A stretch of DNA of 64,000 nt from Enemella evansiae (lineage in GTDB: Bacteria > Pseudomonadota > Alphaproteobacteria > Rhodobacterales > Rhodobacteraceae). Position numbers and translations under genes: made by a program. How positions within the stretch are numbered: position 1 is the first letter of the stretch; each line of letters starts with the position of its first letter. Location: NCBI GenBank assembly GCA_017255395.1, contig JAFKDC010000021.1, positions 52,510-116,509 on the forward strand, read 5' to 3'. The notes under the pieces were generated by a model. The model was not told where the DNA came from and searched no databases. It was given only the letters and a program-made list of their open reading frames with translations. Shown in pieces: positions 1 to 11,475 of this stretch.

Positions 1-111
1 GCCGCCCGCGCGCTGGCCGAGGCGCTGAGCGCGGATTCGCTGGCGGCGAAGAAACCCGTGTCCCGACGCATGGCCGCAGAGGCCCTGGAGCGGCTGGGTC
101 CCGGGCTCTGA
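1..111 (+). CDS. C-terminal fragment, probable DnaA-related regulator Hda
   Basis: The first 36 codons are open and end at a TGA at 109-111. The fragment is Ala/Leu/Arg-rich and helical, with a KKPVSRRMAAEALERL pattern. This resembles the last helix of Hda/DnaA-like AAA+ proteins, where a lid helix is followed by a conserved 'vtR.la..vL' stretch. In many Rhodobacterales hda lies directly upstream of ppk1, which supports the call by context. The start lies outside the window. The assignment is inference from a short tail plus neighbourhood. Confidence 0.5.
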   Translation, partial: AARALAEALSADSLAAKKPVSRRMAAEALERLGPGL

Positions 112-424
112 TCGCGGCGTAACGCCACGGGGCGCGGCCCCGCTGTCCCGGCGCCCGGGCACGGGACCGGGCAGATCCGCAAGCGGCCCGCCTGCGACCG
201 GCCCACCAAACAGGTATTTTTGCCAAGAAGAAACCCAGGGCGGTTCCTTTTCGGCGGCGGGCCGGGCTTGCCGCGCTGGGTCGGGTTCGTGGGCCAGAAC
301 GACCGTCCCGCGAGACAGGCCCCTTGGGGCTTGCGGCGGGGCCTCGGAACACGGCACAGTGGGGGCGCCCGGGCGCGGCAAACCGCGTCATGAAACTGTT
401 GCACTCCATCCGCATAAGCCCCCC
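112..424. other. Intergenic region upstream of ppk1
   Basis: This stretch of 313 bases has no convincing gene. At about 211-234 it holds a degenerate copy of the intergenic motif seen elsewhere in the window (GGTATTTTTGCCAAGAAGAA). The remainder is GC-rich. No clear -35/-10 pair was found. An in-frame GTG at 359 would extend ppk1 upstream, but the added residues do not look like the family. Confidence 0.5.
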
Positions 425-2599
<2,175 letters not shown>

Positions 2600-2664
2600 G
2601 TCGCGGGAGGGTGGGAAACGATCCGCGCTCACCACCCGTTAATATCCACAGACTAGAAACAGCC

Positions 2665-2699
2665 AAAGACCGCCGCGCCCTGCCGCTGCGGTCTTTTTT
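2665..2699 (+). terminator. Rho-independent terminator of ppk1
   Basis: A perfect 9-bp stem, AAAGACCGC (2665-2673) with GCGGTCTTT (2688-2696), encloses a 14-nt loop and runs into a T tract (2694-2699). It lies 65 nt after the ppk1 stop. Confidence 0.85.
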
Positions 2700-2734
2700 C
2701 TGCCCTCGAATGACCTTCGAACCGCCTCGAACCG

Positions 2735-2749
2735 TTAAGACAGCGTTTA
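2735..2749 (+). promoter_or_regulatory. Possible CtrA-like box upstream of flagellin
   Basis: TTAA-N7-TTTA (2735-2738 and 2746-2749) differs by one base from the CtrA consensus TTAA-N7-TTAA. It lies about 155 bp before the flagellin start. CtrA controls motility genes in roseobacters, so the location is plausible, but a single near-match is weak evidence. Confidence 0.3.
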
Positions 2750-2903
2750 TTCCGCAGAGGCATCCTTTAACGGCACCCCGCAAAAGGATGGGGCAGCGGA
2801 CCGGAAAAGGGCCCCGCTGTACCGTCGAAGCGGACGCATGAGGGATCGGCCCTGCCGGCCCTGTCGGCGCAGAAGACGCCCTGTCGGAACAAAGGCGGAC
2901 GCC

Positions 2904-4202
2904 ATGTCGAGTATTCTAACCAACCCCGGGGCCGAGGCGGCCCTTGCAACGCTATACGCCATCAACAGCAACATGGTCGAAGTTCAGCGCCAGCTGGCGA
3001 CCGGCAAGAAGGTCCACGGCGCCGAGGACAACGCGGCGGTCTGGGCCATCTCCAAGGTCATGGAGGCGGATATCACCGGCTTCCAAAAAGTATCAGAATC
3101 GCTGGCGCTGGGACAATCCACCCTTGCGGTCGCCCGTCAGGGGGCCGAGTCGATCACCGAGCTGCTGACAGAGGTCAAGGGCAAGGTCGTCGCGGCGCAG
3201 GAAGAGAACGTCGACCGCGCCAAGATCCAGGATCACATCCGGGCGCTGACCGACCAGATCGACGCCATCGTGGTCGCGGCGCAGTTCAACGGTCAGAACC
3301 TGTTGCAGAACAAGGACACAGAGGTCGATTCCGGCAAGATTGCCATCAAATCCTCTGTCAACCGGATCGGGTCAGAGGTGACAACCTCCGACATCGACGT
3401 GCAGCGCCGCGACATGAGCACCGGGGCCGCGACGATCACCGCCTCGGGCGGCAGCTTTTCGGGGGACGAGATCGCCAATACACTCAGCGCCCCCAGCTCT
3501 GCCACCTTCGACCTGTCGGGCTACGCGGTCGAGGCGGGCGCGGCCTTCGCCATCTCTGTCTTCGGCGATGACGACGACAATTCCACCTTCACCGAGGCGG
3601 ATCTTCAGACCACGTCCGGCACCAATATGTCGCGTGCCGAATTCGCCTCGCAGGATATGTCCTATGTGGCGCATGAGGGCGACACCATCGGGGACGTGGT
3701 CGCCGCGCTGGAACGCAAGTGGGACGCGCTGGCCGCCGGAAACGGGATCGAGGCCGATACCCTCTCGCTGCGCTTCGGCGCCCGGGGCTTCACCGCCTCC
3801 AGCGCGGTGGCAGGTGGCGGTGACACGATCAAGGTGGCCTTCCACACGCTCGACGCCGATGCGGGCAACACCATCGGCGGCGGACTGGACATGCTGGGCC
3901 AGATGGACGTCTCGACCGCCGAGGGCGCGGCCAAGGCCATGGGCCAGATCGAAGGCCTGCTGCAATACGCCATAGGCGTCTCGGCAGAGATGGGATCCTC
4001 GCAGAACCGGCTGACGACGCAATCAAAGTTCATCGACGGTCTCAGCGACTCGATGCGCTCTGGCCTGGGCTCGCTGGTGGACGCCGACCTCGAAGAGGCT
4101 TCGGCCCGATTGCAAGCGCTTCAGGTGCAGCAACAGCTGGCCACGCAAGCCTTGTCGATCGCCAATGGCACGCCGCAGGTGCTGCTGGGCCTGTTCCGCT
4201 AG
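2904..4202 (+). CDS. fliC: Flagellin
   Basis: The protein is the subunit of the flagellar filament, secreted through the flagellar export apparatus and polymerised outside the cell. Its 432 residues show the conserved ends: an N-terminal helix region (MSSILTNPGAEAALATLYAI, then the DNAAVWAIS motif) and a C-terminal helix region with QNRLTTQSKF and QQQLATQALSIANG. A variable, Ala/Ser/Thr-rich surface region lies between. ATG 2904 is preceded by AAGGCGG, and the flagellin N terminus begins exactly there; the upstream in-frame extension from 2838 is Arg-rich and not family-like. No other flagellar gene is nearby, so this is a lone filament gene. It converges on pyrH. Confidence 0.93.
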   Translation: MSSILTNPGAEAALATLYAINSNMVEVQRQLATGKKVHGAEDNAAVWAISKVMEADITGFQKVSESLALGQSTLAVARQGAESITELLTEVKGKVVAAQEENVDRAKIQDHIRALTDQIDAIVVAAQFNGQNLLQNKDTEVDSGKIAIKSSVNRIGSEVTTSDIDVQRRDMSTGAATITASGGSFSGDEIANTLSAPSSATFDLSGYAVEAGAAFAISVFGDDDDNSTFTEADLQTTSGTNMSRAEFASQDMSYVAHEGDTIGDVVAALERKWDALAAGNGIEADTLSLRFGARGFTASSAVAGGGDTIKVAFHTLDADAGNTIGGGLDMLGQMDVSTAEGAAKAMGQIEGLLQYAIGVSAEMGSSQNRLTTQSKFIDGLSDSMRSGLGSLVDADLEEASARLQALQVQQQLATQALSIANGTPQVLLGLFR

Positions 4203-4244
4203 CGGCCCTTGCCGTCCTGACCGAACCGCGCCCCGCCAGCTCCG

Positions 4245-4979
4245 TCAGGCATGAATGCGCGTGCAGGTGCCCTTGCCTTCGAGGATGCCCCGGAAACCGC
4301 CGGGTTCGTCCAGCGAGAACACGATCAGCGGCATGTTGTTGTCCCGCGCCAGCGCGATGGCAGAGGCGTCCATGACCTTGAGGTTCTTCGACAGCACCTC
4401 GTCGAAGGTGACCTCGTCGAAGCGCACCGCGTCCGCATGGGCGCGCGGGTCCTTGTCGTAGACGCCGTCGGTGCCGTTCTTGCCCATCAGGATCGCCTCG
4501 CAGGCCATCTCGTTGGCGCGCAGCGCGGCGGCGGTGTCGGTGGTGAAATAGGGGTTCCCGGTCCCGGCGGCGAAGATGCAGACGCGCTTCTTCTCCAGGT
4601 GGCGGACGGCGCGGCGACGGATGTAGGGCTCTGCCACCTCGTCCATGCGGATCGCGCTGATCACCCGGGTGAAGACGCCCAGACCTTCCAGCGCCGACTG
4701 CATGGCCAGCGCATTCATCACGGTGGCCAGCATGCCCATGTAATCGGCGGTCGTCCGTTCCATGCCCTGAGCCGACCCGGCGAGGCCCCGGAAGACGTTG
4801 CCGCCACCGATCACCATGCAGATCTCGACGCCGAGGGCATGCACCGCCTGCACCTCGCGGGCGATGCGCTCGACGGTCGGCGGATGCAGGCCATAGCCCT
4901 CGGGGCCCATCAGAGCCTCGCCGGAAATCTTGAGCATGATGCGCTGGAATGCGGCGGGTTGAATGGATGTGTCGCTCAT
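4245..4979 (-). CDS. pyrH: UMP kinase
   Basis: PyrH phosphorylates UMP to UDP with ATP in pyrimidine nucleotide synthesis. The product is 244 residues. It shows the amino-acid-kinase fold motifs [13 protein letters not shown] near the N terminus, IGGGNVFRG, the [17 protein letters not shown] stretch of bacterial UMP kinases and [12 protein letters not shown]. The start at 4979 fits the family, because the much longer upstream reading frame has no similarity. The usual partners tsf and frr are not adjacent on either side here. miaA starts divergently at 5094. Confidence 0.95.
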   Translation of the reverse strand: MSDTSIQPAAFQRIMLKISGEALMGPEGYGLHPPTVERIAREVQAVHALGVEICMVIGGGNVFRGLAGSAQGMERTTADYMGMLATVMNALAMQSALEGLGVFTRVISAIRMDEVAEPYIRRRAVRHLEKKRVCIFAAGTGNPYFTTDTAAALRANEMACEAILMGKNGTDGVYDKDPRAHADAVRFDEVTFDEVLSKNLKVMDASAIALARDNNMPLIVFSLDEPGGFRGILEGKGTCTRIHA

Positions 4980-5093
4980 GTTGCGCTCCGTCTTGGCCCG
5001 GGGGTAGGATCGCGGGCATATGTGGCCGAAAACCGCCCGCGCCGCAATGGTGCACGGAGGGTGAACACCGCCACCAGAGGGACCGAGGGCAGG

Positions 5094-5993
5094 ATGAGCG
5101 ACAGCACCGCGATCACCGCGCGCATTTCCGCGCTGGACCCGGCGCGCCCGGTGCTGATCGCCGGGCCGACCGCCAGCGGGAAATCGGCGCTGGCGCTGCG
5201 GATCGCAGAGACGCAGGGCGGCACGGTCATCAATGCCGACGCGATACAGGTCTTCGGGGACTGGCGGGTGCTGACCGCCCGCCCCTCGGTCACGGAAGAG
5301 GCGCGCGCGCCGCATGCGCTCTTCGGCCATGTCCCCGGCACGCAGACCTACAGCGTCGGCGACTGGCTGCGCGATCTCGCGCCGCTTCTGCACGGCCCGC
5401 GCCCGATCATCGTGGGTGGCACCGGCCTGTATTTCACCGCGCTGACCGAAGGGCTGGCGCAGATACCCCCCGTGCCGCCCGCGATCCGCGCCGAGGGCGA
5501 GGCGCTGTTACGCGCGCAGGGTCTTCTTGCCCTGCTGGCGGATCTCGATCCCGAGACCGCCGCGCGCATCGACCGGCAGAACCCCGCCCGCGTGGCCCGC
5601 GCCTGGGAAGTCCGGCGCGCCACCGGACGCGGGCTGGCCGACTGGCAGGACGAGACGCCGCCGCCGCTGCTGCCCCTTGCCAAGGCGCAGCCGATCCTGC
5701 TTCATGCACCCAAGGACTGGCTGACGCCCCGGATCGAGACGCGCTTTCGCCAGATGATCGAGGACGGCGCCCTGGACGAAGCCCGAAACAACCGCGCCAC
5801 GTGGCGCCCCGACCTGCCCTCGGCCAAGGCCATCGGCGCGGCGGAGCTTATGGCCCATCTGGACGGCGGCATGGATCTGGACCGGGTGATCGACCGCGCC
5901 ACCATCCTGACCCGGCAATTCGCCAAGCGCCAGCGCACCTGGTTCCGGGCGCGGATGGGCAACTGGCCGCAGATCGACATGAGCACGCCATGA
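5094..5993 (+). CDS. miaA: tRNA dimethylallyltransferase
   Basis: MiaA transfers the dimethylallyl group of DMAPP to N6 of A37 in tRNAs that read UNN codons. The 299-residue product has the P-loop [10 protein letters not shown] at about 24-33, NADAIQVF, and [10 protein letters not shown], which are typical of the family. The C terminus carries [18 protein letters not shown] 5094 gives a normal N terminus. The stop codon overlaps the start of the following AraC-type gene (ATGA), so the two are probably co-transcribed. In other bacteria hfq often follows miaA; it does not here. Confidence 0.95.
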   Translation: MSDSTAITARISALDPARPVLIAGPTASGKSALALRIAETQGGTVINADAIQVFGDWRVLTARPSVTEEARAPHALFGHVPGTQTYSVGDWLRDLAPLLHGPRPIIVGGTGLYFTALTEGLAQIPPVPPAIRAEGEALLRAQGLLALLADLDPETAARIDRQNPARVARAWEVRRATGRGLADWQDETPPPLLPLAKAQPILLHAPKDWLTPRIETRFRQMIEDGALDEARNNRATWRPDLPSAKAIGAAELMAHLDGGMDLDRVIDRATILTRQFAKRQRTWFRARMGNWPQIDMSTP

Positions 5994-6847
5994 GCCGACC
6001 GGGCTTCCTGCGCAACCCGATGCCCCCGGCACCGGCCCGCGCCGGTGGCCCCATCCGCAGCGGCTCTTTCGGACCGGAATTGCAGGCCGCGCCGTGGAAA
6101 TACACCCTGTCGCACGACCGCGAAGAGGATTGCCTGCTGTGGATCACCCGCGGACAGGGCCGCGTGACGATCAACGGCCTGCGGCGCGGCCTGTCCATGC
6201 ATCACGCGATCTTCCTGCCCGCCGGGACGCTCTTTGCGCTGGATCTTCAACAGGGCACGCAGGCGCTTTTTGTCCAGTCGCCGCACGGGCTGGCGCCGCG
6301 CATGCCGCAAGAGCCGCTGCTCTTGCGCATCCGCGACGGGCTGGCGCAGGCCGAACTGACCGGAGAGATCGACGCCATGGCCCGCGAGACCCAGCGCGCG
6401 CGGTCGCTGATGGGTGACGCGCTGGAGGCGCGGCTGCAACTGGTCGCCATCTGGTTGCGCCGCCAGATCGAGGCCGGCGCCGCCGAAGCCCCGGAAGAGA
6501 CCGCCGCCCTGCGGCTGGTCCGGCGTTACGCGCGCCTCGTCACCCGCGAATTCCGCAGCGCCGAGCCGATCGCTCATCATGCCGGGGTGCTGGGCGTCAC
6601 GCCCACGCATCTGTCGCGAGTCTGCCGCCAGTGCTGCGGCAAGACCGCCGCAGACCTGCTGACGGAACGGCGCCTGCATGCCGCCCGCGTCGCGCTGGAA
6701 AGCCCGCGCCCGCCGGTGCAGGAGATCGCGCGCGGCCTGGGCTTTGCCTCGCCAGCCTATTTCACCCGCTTCATCCAGAGCCACACCGGCCTCACCCCCA
6801 GCGCCCTGCGCGCGGGCGCCGCCCGCGCCTCGCCCCGGCGCGCGTAA
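5990..6847 (+). CDS. AraC-family transcriptional regulator
   Basis: This 285-residue protein has a cupin-like N-terminal sensing half (about 35-105, with [12 protein letters not shown] and [10 protein letters not shown]). A C-terminal double helix-turn-helix domain spans about 185-275. The second helix-turn-helix ends in the signature [20 protein letters not shown]. The start overlaps the miaA stop by four bases, indicating translational coupling. It lies just upstream of the peptide-type ABC importer operon and could regulate it, but the effector and targets are unknown. Function as a regulator is clear from the family; the target is inference. Confidence 0.85.
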   Translation: MSRPGFLRNPMPPAPARAGGPIRSGSFGPELQAAPWKYTLSHDREEDCLLWITRGQGRVTINGLRRGLSMHHAIFLPAGTLFALDLQQGTQALFVQSPHGLAPRMPQEPLLLRIRDGLAQAELTGEIDAMARETQRARSLMGDALEARLQLVAIWLRRQIEAGAAEAPEETAALRLVRRYARLVTREFRSAEPIAHHAGVLGVTPTHLSRVCRQCCGKTAADLLTERRLHAARVALESPRPPVQEIARGLGFASPAYFTRFIQSHTGLTPSALRAGAARASPRRA

Positions 6848-7070
6848 AGGTCTCGTGACATCATACTCTGGCCGGTTGCCTTTCCGGAAATGTCGCTTTT
6901 GAATGATGACTATGTCGTATTTTGACCACGAAACCCCGAATCTGGGCGTTGACGCATCGACTTCCGGCATGCGCAATGCGATCAGCCTCTTTCGGCCTCG
7001 CGGGTCCGGCATACCCGTGGCCAACCGTAACCGAGTTAACGACACGCATCCGTGTCACAGGGAGACCAAG

Positions 7071-8744
7071 ATGACCGATACGCACAGCCAGGACCGGGTC
7101 CATCCCGCCGCCAAGCTTTATGCGCGGGAGTTCAGGGCAGGCCAGCTTGGCCGCCGCGAATTCCTGGCCCGCACCACGGCGCTTGGGCTGACGGCGGGCG
7201 CGGCCTACATGCTGGGCGGTCTGTCCCAGCCTGCCCGCGCGCAGGGCGCCATGCAGGAGGGCGGCACCATCCGCCTGCAATGCGAGGTGCGCGCCCATAA
7301 GGACACCCGCACCTACGACTGGACGCAAATGGCCTATGTCACCCATGGCACGCTGGAATATCTCGTCGAGTACAACTCTGACGGGACCTTCCGCGGCATG
7401 CTGCTGGAAAGCTGGGAGGTGAATGACGACGCCACCGAGTATACGCTGAAGGTGCGCCCGGGCATTACCTGGTCGAACGGCGATCCCTTCACCGCAGAGG
7501 ACGTGGCCCGCAATATCACCCGCTGGTGCGACAGTTCGGTCGAGGGCAATTCCATGGCCGCGCGCATGGCATCGCTGATCGACGACGAGACCGGCAAGGC
7601 GGCAAAGGGCGCGATCACCGTGGTCGACGACATGACCGTGGCCCTGGTCTGCAAGCAGCCCGATATCACCGTGGTGGCGGGCTTCGCCGACTATCCCGGG
7701 CCGGTCGTGCATTCCAGCTACGACCCGAACGCCGACTTGTCTGAACTGGTCGGCACCGGCCCCATGGACATCGTGCAGATGGACGTCGGCGTGAAAGCGG
7801 TGCTGCAGAAATCCGACCGCCCGTGGTGGGGCAACGAAGCCTTCGAGGAAGGCGGCTGGTACATCGACACGCTCGAGATCATCGACTACGGGCAGGACCC
7901 GGCGGCCTGGGTCGCGGCTGCGGAATCCGAAGAGGTCGACGTCTTCTACGAGACCGTGGGCGATTTCATCGACATCATGGATGCCATCGGCTGGCAGAAC
8001 TCCGAGGTGGCGACCGGCTCGACCATCGTGATCCGTCCGAACCAGCTGGCCACCGACGCCGAGGGCAACACGCCCTATGCCGACAAGCGCGTGCGGCAGG
8101 CGCTGGCCATGGCGGTCGACAACGCGATCTGTCTGGAACTGGGCTATGCCGACCGGGGCACGGTGGCCGAGAACCACCACGTCGGCCCGATCCACCCGGA
8201 ATACGACCCATCCGTCGGGCGGCTGCCCTATGACCCGGCCCGCGCCATGGAGCTGATGACCGAAGCCGGCATGGCGGATTACGAGCACGAATTGCAGTCC
8301 ATCGACGACGACTGGCGCAAGAACACCACCGACGCGGTGGCGGCGCAGCTGCGCGACGCGGGCTTCAAGGTGCGCCGGACGATCCTGCCCGGCTCGACCT
8401 TCTGGAACGACTGGACGAAATACGCCTTCAGCTCGACCAACTGGAACCACCGCCCGCTGGCCGTGCAGATCCTTGCGCTGGCCTACAAGTCCGGCGAGGC
8501 CTGGAACGAGTTCGGCTTTGCCAACCAGGAATTCGACGCCCTGCTGGCCGAGGCCTCATCCATCGCCGACGCCGACAAGCGCCGCGCGGTCATGGGCAAG
8601 CTTCAGGCGATCCTGATCGAGGAAGGCGTGACGATCCAGCCCTACTGGCGGTCGCTCTATCGCCACTCGGCAGAGGGCATCCTGGGGGCGGAACAGCACA
8701 TCTCTTACATGCCGCAAGTCTACAAGTGGGGACTTGCCGCCTGA
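7071..8744 (+). CDS. ABC transporter substrate-binding protein, peptide/opine type (SBP_bac_5)
   Basis: This is the extracytoplasmic receptor of a Dpp/Opp-like importer, 557 residues long. The N terminus has a twin-arginine signal, [17 protein letters not shown], ending near ARAQ, so export is probably by Tat in folded form. Family features include [21 protein letters not shown] followed by [16 protein letters not shown], and [18 protein letters not shown] 7071 sits after GGGAGACCAAG. Longer in-frame starts from 6903 give no signal-peptide logic. It is the first gene of a four-gene transport operon and is followed by hairpins that may allow higher expression of the receptor. The substrate (dipeptide, opine or other) cannot be read from sequence. 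Confidence 0.92.
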   Translation: MTDTHSQDRVHPAAKLYAREFRAGQLGRREFLARTTALGLTAGAAYMLGGLSQPARAQGAMQEGGTIRLQCEVRAHKDTRTYDWTQMAYVTHGTLEYLVEYNSDGTFRGMLLESWEVNDDATEYTLKVRPGITWSNGDPFTAEDVARNITRWCDSSVEGNSMAARMASLIDDETGKAAKGAITVVDDMTVALVCKQPDITVVAGFADYPGPVVHSSYDPNADLSELVGTGPMDIVQMDVGVKAVLQKSDRPWWGNEAFEEGGWYIDTLEIIDYGQDPAAWVAAAESEEVDVFYETVGDFIDIMDAIGWQNSEVATGSTIVIRPNQLATDAEGNTPYADKRVRQALAMAVDNAICLELGYADRGTVAENHHVGPIHPEYDPSVGRLPYDPARAMELMTEAGMADYEHELQSIDDDWRKNTTDAVAAQLRDAGFKVRRTILPGSTFWNDWTKYAFSSTNWNHRPLAVQILALAYKSGEAWNEFGFANQEFDALLAEASSIADADKRRAVMGKLQAILIEEGVTIQPYWRSLYRHSAEGILGAEQHISYMPQVYKWGLAA

Positions 8745-8764
8745 CGGATCCGCTGACGCTCGAC

Positions 8765-8820
8765 CGGGCCGTTTCCTGACTGGGGCGGCCCGTTTCGCAA
8801 CAGCGCGCCCCGAAGCGGGG
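8765..8820 (+). other. Two intercistronic hairpins after the binding-protein gene
   Basis: The first has CGGGCCG (8765-8771) pairing with CGGCCCG (8786-8792), then TTT. The second has CCCCG (8808-8812) pairing with CGGGG (8816-8820). Neither has a long T run. Such hairpins commonly stabilise the receptor mRNA or attenuate readthrough in importer operons. Confidence 0.5.
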
Positions 8821-8878
8821 TGCCAGCAAGGGCGGGGCGGCGATGCACCCCCTGCCCGGCCAGCCCTGAGAGGCCAAT

Positions 8879-9925
8879 ATGGGATTGTTCATACTCAGGC
8901 GGATCGGCGTCATGCTGCTGACCGCCCTCTGCCTGACTTTTCTGGTTTTCTACCTGACCAACCTTTACCCGAACCTCGAAAAGCTCGCCAAGACGCAGGG
9001 CAACTTCCGCATGTCGGACCAGGCGGTGGCATCCTGGCTGGAAAAGGGCGGCTACCTGCAACCGACGCCGGTGAAATACGCAGAGTGGCTGGGCGTGGTG
9101 CCCTCCTACCGGCATACCGACGCCGAGGGCAGCGTGACGGGCCGCTGCATCGAGCCGGGCATGACGGCGGAAGAGGCGCCCGCGTTCTGCGGCGTGTTGC
9201 AGGGCTACTGGGGCTGGTCGACGGTCTTCCGGGACCCGGTGGCAGAGATCATCGGCACGCGGCTGTCGCTGACCGGCGTGCTGATGTTCTGGGTGATGAT
9301 GCTGATGGTGCCCGGCGCGCTGATCATCGGCGTGCTGGCAGGCATGAAAGAGGGCTCGCCGCTGGACCGCTCGCTGTCGACGGTCTCGATCACCACGACG
9401 GCGACGCCGGAATATGTCTCGGGCGTGCTCTTCATCGCGGTCTTCGCCTCGTCCGCCGTGGGGCTGAAATGGTTCAAGGGCACCGCGACAAGCGCCATGG
9501 ACGGCCCGACCTTCGAGAATTTCTTCCTGCCGGTGCTGACCATCGCGCTTTTCGGCATGGGCTATATCGCGCGGATGACGCGGGCCGCCATGGCCGAGGT
9601 CATGACGGCGCAATACATCCGCACCGCGCGGCTGAAGGGCGTTTCCTTCCGCAACATCGTGTTGAAGCACGCGCTGCGGAACGCCCTTATCGCCCCCTTC
9701 ACCGTCATCATGCTGCAATTCCCGTGGCTGCTGAACGGCGTGGTGATCGTCGAGACCCTGTTCAACTACAAGGGCTTCGGCTGGACGCTGGTGCAGGCGG
9801 CCTCGAACAACGACATCGAGCTGCTGCTGGGCGTCTCGGTGGTCTCGGTCATCGTCGTGCTGGTGACGCAGCTGATTTCCGACATCGGCTATGTCTACCT
9901 GAACCCTCGCATCAGCGTGACCTGA
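8879..9925 (+). CDS. ABC transporter permease, DppB/OppB type
   Basis: This inner-membrane channel subunit of the peptide-type importer has 348 residues. It starts with the typical OppB-like N terminus (LFILRRIGVMLLTALCLTFL), followed by a periplasmic segment that is longer than in classic DppB. The remaining transmembrane segments follow. The EAA-type cytoplasmic loop reads YIRTARLKGVSFRNIVLKHA at about residues 244-263. The C terminus contains GVVIVETLFNYKGFGW, conserved in this subfamily. It forms a heterodimer with the next gene's product, which begins 10 bp downstream. Confidence 0.92.
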   Translation: MGLFILRRIGVMLLTALCLTFLVFYLTNLYPNLEKLAKTQGNFRMSDQAVASWLEKGGYLQPTPVKYAEWLGVVPSYRHTDAEGSVTGRCIEPGMTAEEAPAFCGVLQGYWGWSTVFRDPVAEIIGTRLSLTGVLMFWVMMLMVPGALIIGVLAGMKEGSPLDRSLSTVSITTTATPEYVSGVLFIAVFASSAVGLKWFKGTATSAMDGPTFENFFLPVLTIALFGMGYIARMTRAAMAEVMTAQYIRTARLKGVSFRNIVLKHALRNALIAPFTVIMLQFPWLLNGVVIVETLFNYKGFGWTLVQAASNNDIELLLGVSVVSVIVVLVTQLISDIGYVYLNPRISVT

Positions 9926-9935
9926 GGAGGGCGTG

Positions 9936-11378
9936 ATGGAAGATCTCACATGGACAGGCGGGCTGGGCACGGTTCTGGACCCCGTGCTTTATGTGCTGGT
10001 GCCGGTCTTCGCCGTCTCTCTGGTGGCGCGCATCCTGCTGTCTTGGTTCGAGCCCGACCCCGGCATCCAGACCAACCCGGACGGCACGATCATGGCGACC
10101 GGCGGCCTGCGCGGCCTCTCGGCGCGGGCGTCGAACTGGCTGGGGCTGGCGCTGCTGGCCCTCGTGCTGGCCTACCTCCTGGGCGGCGTGGTGCTGGGCG
10201 CGGATGCGGGCATTGTGGGCGCCATCAGCCAGCGGTTCACGCCGGTCTGGATCGCGCTGGCGCTGACCTTCGGCCTGTCGATCACCTACAAGCGGCGGCT
10301 GGGGCTTTACGGCAAGCTTTTCGACTCGACCATCGGCATGATCGGCTTTGGCCTGGTGATGTTCTGGGTCTACACGGCCTTCTTCACCGGGCTCTTCGAC
10401 CTGATCGCCACGCATCCGCCGCTGGATCAGGTCTCTGGCATGAAGAACAAGGTCCCCGGCACGCCCCTGCGCGGCGCCGAGGCGGGCGAATACCCCTGGT
10501 ATTTGCTGGGCGGCGACAACCTGGCGCGCGACGTCTTCAGCCGCGTGGTGAAAGGCTCTGTCGTGGTGATCCAGATCGCGCCCTTGGCGACGCTATTCGC
10601 CTTCATGGTGGGCATCACGCTGGGCCTGCCTGCGGGCTACTACGGCGGCACGCTGGACGTGGGCCTGTCGTTCCTCGCCAACCTCATCCTCGCCTTCCCG
10701 GTGATCCTGCTCTTCTACCTGCTGGTCACGCCAGAGATCGTGGCGACCGGCCTGCCGCAATACATGGCGGTGGTGCTGTTCGTGTTTCCCATCGTCTTTG
10801 CCGGAGTTCTCATCCATTCACGCTATCGCACCCAGCCGTCGAAGGACCGGCTGTGGCTGGCCGTGGTGCTGGTGCCGATGGCGCTGGTCTACCTGTCGGT
10901 GATCAACCAGCCGGCATCGCCGATCGCGTTCTGGCCGCTGGATTTCTTCGACGTGCCGCCGGGGATCCTCGTGGTCTTCGTCTCCGTGGTCTTCGTGAAT
11001 GCGCCGACGGTCTTCCGCATCGTCCGGGGGCTGGCCATGGACATCAAGACCCGCGACTATGTCGCCGCCGCCCAGACCCGGGGCGAGCGTCCGTGGTACA
11101 TCATGCTGTGGGAGATCCTGCCCAACGCGAGGGGTCCGCTGATCGTCGATTTCTGCCTGCGCATCGGCTACACCACGATCCTTCTGGGCACGCTGGGGTT
11201 CTTCGGGCTGGGGCTGCCGCCCGAGAGCCCGGACTGGGGATCGACGATCAACGACGGGCGCAAGCTCTTGTCGATCTACCTGCACCCCGCGCTGCCGCCG
11301 GCCTTCGCGCTTCTGTCGCTGGTGCTGGGGCTGAACCTGCTGGCGGACGGGCTGCGGGAAGAAACGTTGCGCGATTGA
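9936..11378 (+). CDS. ABC transporter permease, DppC/OppC type, with N-terminal extension
   Basis: This is the second channel subunit. At 480 residues it is much longer than the roughly 300 of classic DppC. About 130 extra N-terminal residues hold two or three additional hydrophobic segments, followed by the usual core. The core includes GGDNLARDVFSR, the loop TRDYVAAAQTRGERPWYIML and GLGLPPESPDWGS. ATG 9936 was chosen over GTG 9933 because AGGAGG (9925-9930) is correctly spaced only for the ATG. Long DppC-like permeases of this kind occur in related importers; the role of the extension is not known. Confidence 0.9.
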   Translation: MEDLTWTGGLGTVLDPVLYVLVPVFAVSLVARILLSWFEPDPGIQTNPDGTIMATGGLRGLSARASNWLGLALLALVLAYLLGGVVLGADAGIVGAISQRFTPVWIALALTFGLSITYKRRLGLYGKLFDSTIGMIGFGLVMFWVYTAFFTGLFDLIATHPPLDQVSGMKNKVPGTPLRGAEAGEYPWYLLGGDNLARDVFSRVVKGSVVVIQIAPLATLFAFMVGITLGLPAGYYGGTLDVGLSFLANLILAFPVILLFYLLVTPEIVATGLPQYMAVVLFVFPIVFAGVLIHSRYRTQPSKDRLWLAVVLVPMALVYLSVINQPASPIAFWPLDFFDVPPGILVVFVSVVFVNAPTVFRIVRGLAMDIKTRDYVAAAQTRGERPWYIMLWEILPNARGPLIVDFCLRIGYTTILLGTLGFFGLGLPPESPDWGSTINDGRKLLSIYLHPALPPAFALLSLVLGLNLLADGLREETLRD

Positions 11379-11390
11379 CCGGGCGGGCAT

Positions 11391-11434
11391 CGGGGGCCAG
11401 CCCCCGGACCCCCGGGATATTTCAGGACAGAAGA
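11391..11434 (+). repeat. Dispersed GC-rich palindromic intergenic element, copy 1
   Basis: CGGGGGCCAGCCCCCG forms a hairpin (arms 11391-11397 and 11401-11406), then GGACCCCCGGGATATTTC and a GGACAGAAG tail. It is nearly identical to 51001-51050 and related to 22689-22750 and 211-234. It lies inside the transport operon, between the permease and ATPase genes. Confidence 0.75.
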
Positions 11435-11475
11435 TGCAGGGGAGACGCCCCTGCCCGAGACGAGGGATGACGAGA

